Below, one piece after another: positions 7,294 to 8,616 of a DNA stretch of 8,616 nt. The stretch covers positions 1-8,616 of the forward strand of contig CAYXAK010000076.1 of assembly GCA_964462585.1 (NCBI GenBank), read 5' to 3'. How positions within the stretch are numbered: the first letter of the stretch is position 1; the number at the start of each line of letters is the position of its first letter. Source of the stretch: Halarsenatibacter sp964462585 (GTDB lineage: Bacteria; Bacillota; Halanaerobiia; Halanaerobiales; Halarsenatibacteraceae). Under the pieces are notes generated by a model. That model worked only from the letters and a program-made list of their open reading frames with translations. It was not told where the DNA came from and made no database searches. The position numbers and the translations under genes were made by a program.

Positions 7294-7549
7294 AAGTATG
7301 TCTGAAGAAGCCGGTGAGATAATCGTAAATCTTTACGGGGGACTGGAGAAATACAGCCCCGACAATATAAGAAAAGGAAATACCATAGGTAAGGACAGAG
7401 TCGACAGCATTGCTGATATACTAAATTTTTACTCCATTCCTGATGAGGAAGTTCAGGTGATACTCGTAGATGGAAAACATGCTGAGAGGGAGAGCAGTGT
7501 ATCATCTGGCAGCAACGTCAGCATCTTTCCTCTAGTTGGCGGGGGGTAA
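7283..7549 (+). CDS. MoaD/ThiS-family sulfur carrier paired with AOR
   Basis: This is an 88-residue ubiquitin-like (beta-grasp) protein. The family carries sulfur as a C-terminal thiocarboxylate; in molybdopterin synthase the MoaD subunit donates it to the pterin. Here the strand EIIVNLYGGLEKY, the helix region VDSIADILNFYSI, the strand VQVILVDGKHAE and the end SNVSIFPLVGGG fit the family, with the required terminal glycine pair preceded by a third glycine. Two adjacent ATGs (7283 and 7286) follow AGGAGGTGGAGG at 7269-7280, so the true length is 87 or 88. An open frame extending back to 7154 lies within the AOR gene and is not homologous. The start overlaps the AOR gene by 11 bases, implying coupled expression. 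MoaD-like genes next to AOR are a recurring arrangement in anaerobes and archaea. A tungsten-cofactor role is the likeliest; another sulfur-transfer role is possible. Confidence 0.88.
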   Translation: MMSESMSEEAGEIIVNLYGGLEKYSPDNIRKGNTIGKDRVDSIADILNFYSIPDEEVQVILVDGKHAERESSVSSGSNVSIFPLVGGG

Positions 7550-7560
7550 AAAGCAATATT

Positions 7561-7567
7561 AGGGAGG
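7561..7567 (+). promoter_or_regulatory. Ribosome binding site of the GH65 gene
   Basis: AGGGAGG is a good Shine-Dalgarno sequence in the 30-base gap after the MoaD-like gene. In-frame candidate starts are TTG 7568 (no spacing) and TTG 7580 (twelve bases). Neither spacing is ideal, and the optimally spaced in-frame codon at 7577 is ATA. The exact start is therefore uncertain, although translation from this site is likely. Confidence 0.55.
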
Positions 7568-7579
7568 TTGACAAGGATA

Positions 7580-8616
7580 TTGCGAAGCTTTCATGAAAAG
7601 AAACTGGAAAAGGAACACCAATTTGCTGTTCATCCCTGGAGAATAATAGAAGAAGAATTTTCTGTGGATGACAATCACCACAATGAGGCCATTTTTTCTA
7701 TAGGCAATGGTTATCTGGGTTTAAGAGGTACGCTGGAAGAAGATTATTCGGGGCCGGCCGATACCACCACACCGGGTTTTTACATAAACGGGATCTATGA
7801 TTCCGAGGAGATAGTCTACGGGGAAGAGGCCCCCAAACTTCCCAAATACAGTCAGACTATAGTCAATCTCATGGACTGGACAAAGATAAATCTCTTTTTA
7901 GGAGAGGAGAAGCTTGATCTCCTGGAAGGCAGCACAGATGAATACAGGCGCGTATTGGATATGCGCACAGGTCTGCTCTCACGCAGCTTTGTCTGGCAGG
8001 GCCCGGGTGGCAAAAAAATCGAGGTCGATATTGAAAGGCTTATCTCCTTTACCCATAAAGACCTGGCCCTGATCGATTACAGGTTTAAGCCTGTCAATTT
8101 TACCGGTGAGATCAGGGTGGAGAGCGCTATAGACGGTGATGTGAAAAATCATCATCACTTTCGCCGGGATAAGGTAATGGAGGTAACCGGCACGGGTTTT
8201 GCCAATGGCCGCTGTTATATGGTGCAGAATACCACCAGCAGTGAGATACAGATTGCCGGTGCTGTGATGAATCAACTCGAAACTCCTGAAAATACTACGG
8301 TTAAAAGGGATCATTTTGTCATCGAAGATGAGATAGTTGAGGATTTTAAAATATCTGCCACCCAGGGTGAGAAATATCGCCTGAAAAAATTTGCCTCTTT
8401 TGCCACCTCGAAGGATGCTGCACCTGATAGGCTCAAGAAGAAGGTGGTAATTGACGTCAAACAGGGAGCGGACAGGGGCTCTGCCAGCCTGAAAAATGAT
8501 CAGAAAAAATTTCTGGAGGATTTTTGGAGCGATTTTGATGTTTTTCTGCGCGGGCAGGGCTATCTGCAGCAGGCTCTGCGCTATAATGCTTTTCAGCTGA
8601 TGCAATCAACGGGAAG
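7580..8616 (+). CDS. Glycoside hydrolase family 65 protein, probable disaccharide phosphorylase (3' end missing)
   Basis: GH65 enzymes mostly cleave alpha-linked glucose disaccharides (maltose, trehalose, kojibiose, nigerose) with phosphate, releasing beta-glucose 1-phosphate. The frame is open for 345 codons to the right edge. It shows PWRIIEEEF (19-27), EAIFSIGNGYLGLRG (36-50), PGFYINGIYD (65-74), the conserved LDMRTGLLSRSF (126-137), a long beta-sandwich stretch and FWSDFDVFL (315-323), followed by QQALRYNAFQL entering the catalytic barrel. The catalytic glutamate and the phosphate-binding residues lie beyond the window, so phosphorylase versus hydrolase and sugar specificity stay open. 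There is no ATG near the N-terminus. TTG 7580 lies twelve bases after AGGGAGG (7561-7567); TTG 7568 touches that site and is less likely. No signal peptide is seen, so it is cytoplasmic. It follows the cofactor genes by 30 bases on the same strand with no terminator between. Confidence 0.92.
   Translation, partial: MRSFHEKKLEKEHQFAVHPWRIIEEEFSVDDNHHNEAIFSIGNGYLGLRGTLEEDYSGPADTTTPGFYINGIYDSEEIVYGEEAPKLPKYSQTIVNLMDWTKINLFLGEEKLDLLEGSTDEYRRVLDMRTGLLSRSFVWQGPGGKKIEVDIERLISFTHKDLALIDYRFKPVNFTGEIRVESAIDGDVKNHHHFRRDKVMEVTGTGFANGRCYMVQNTTSSEIQIAGAVMNQLETPENTTVKRDHFVIEDEIVEDFKISATQGEKYRLKKFASFATSKDAAPDRLKKKVVIDVKQGADRGSASLKNDQKKFLEDFWSDFDVFLRGQGYLQQALRYNAFQLMQSTG

Noticed and set aside
7568..7573. TTGACA resembling a -35 promoter box before the GH65 gene.
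   Set aside because: About 17 bases downstream the sequence is TCATGA, not a -10 box, and the hexamer sits directly after a ribosome site at the start of a coding region.
7979..8605. A 208-codon open frame on the minus strand.
   Set aside because: It lies wholly inside the GH65 reading frame, whose translation carries clear family motifs. The minus-strand product has no recognisable motif or ribosome site.
1..8616. Search by eye for CRISPR arrays, tRNA or rRNA genes, insertion sequences and a molybdenum-cofactor riboswitch.
   Set aside because: No spaced repeats, transposase motifs or RNA-gene signatures were seen. All gaps between genes are 30 bases or shorter, too small for a riboswitch; one could lie upstream of the window.

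Overview
The window is a dense, single-strand (+) gene cluster with almost no non-coding DNA. Seven consecutive genes form what looks like one operon for building a molybdenum/tungsten pterin cofactor and for the enzyme that uses it. An eighth gene, a sugar phosphorylase/hydrolase of family GH65, follows only 30 bases later and runs off the right edge. Strong AGGAGG-type ribosome sites, TTG start codons, mid-range base composition and an aldehyde:ferredoxin oxidoreductase (AOR) suggest an anaerobic Firmicutes-like bacterium. A clostridial or halanaerobial relative would fit, but this is a guess from style, not proof.

Layout: (1) 1-1122, MoeA cut off at the left edge; (2) 1109-3055, a second MoeA fused to a C-terminal substrate-binding (PBP-like) domain; (3) 3039-4034, MoaA, the radical-SAM GTP cyclase; (4) 4039-4974, a MoaC-MOSC fusion starting at TTG; (5) 4979-5458, a MogA/MoaB molybdopterin adenylyltransferase; (6) 5482-7293, an AOR-family tungsten enzyme; (7) 7283-7549, a small MoaD/ThiS-type sulfur carrier ending in glycines; (8) 7580-8616, the N-terminal part of a GH65 enzyme. 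Genes 1-7 overlap or are separated by 4 to 23 bases, so translational coupling is likely. No promoter or terminator is visible; the promoter must lie left of the window.

Working together: MoaA and MoaC convert GTP to cyclic pyranopterin monophosphate. The MoaD-like carrier could supply sulfur to make the dithiolene (molybdopterin). MogA adenylates molybdopterin and MoeA inserts the metal. The AOR-type enzyme next door is the likely client, and because the well-studied members of that family carry tungsten, the cluster may be tuned to tungsten. The MoaE subunit of molybdopterin synthase and the MoeB-type activating enzyme are not in the window.

The most interesting points are the two domain fusions (MoeA-PBP and MoaC-MOSC), the pair of unlike MoeA proteins, and the dedicated MoaD-like protein joined to AOR by an 11-base overlap. 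Each is known or plausible as a family-level arrangement. I see no clear evidence of a wholly new system.
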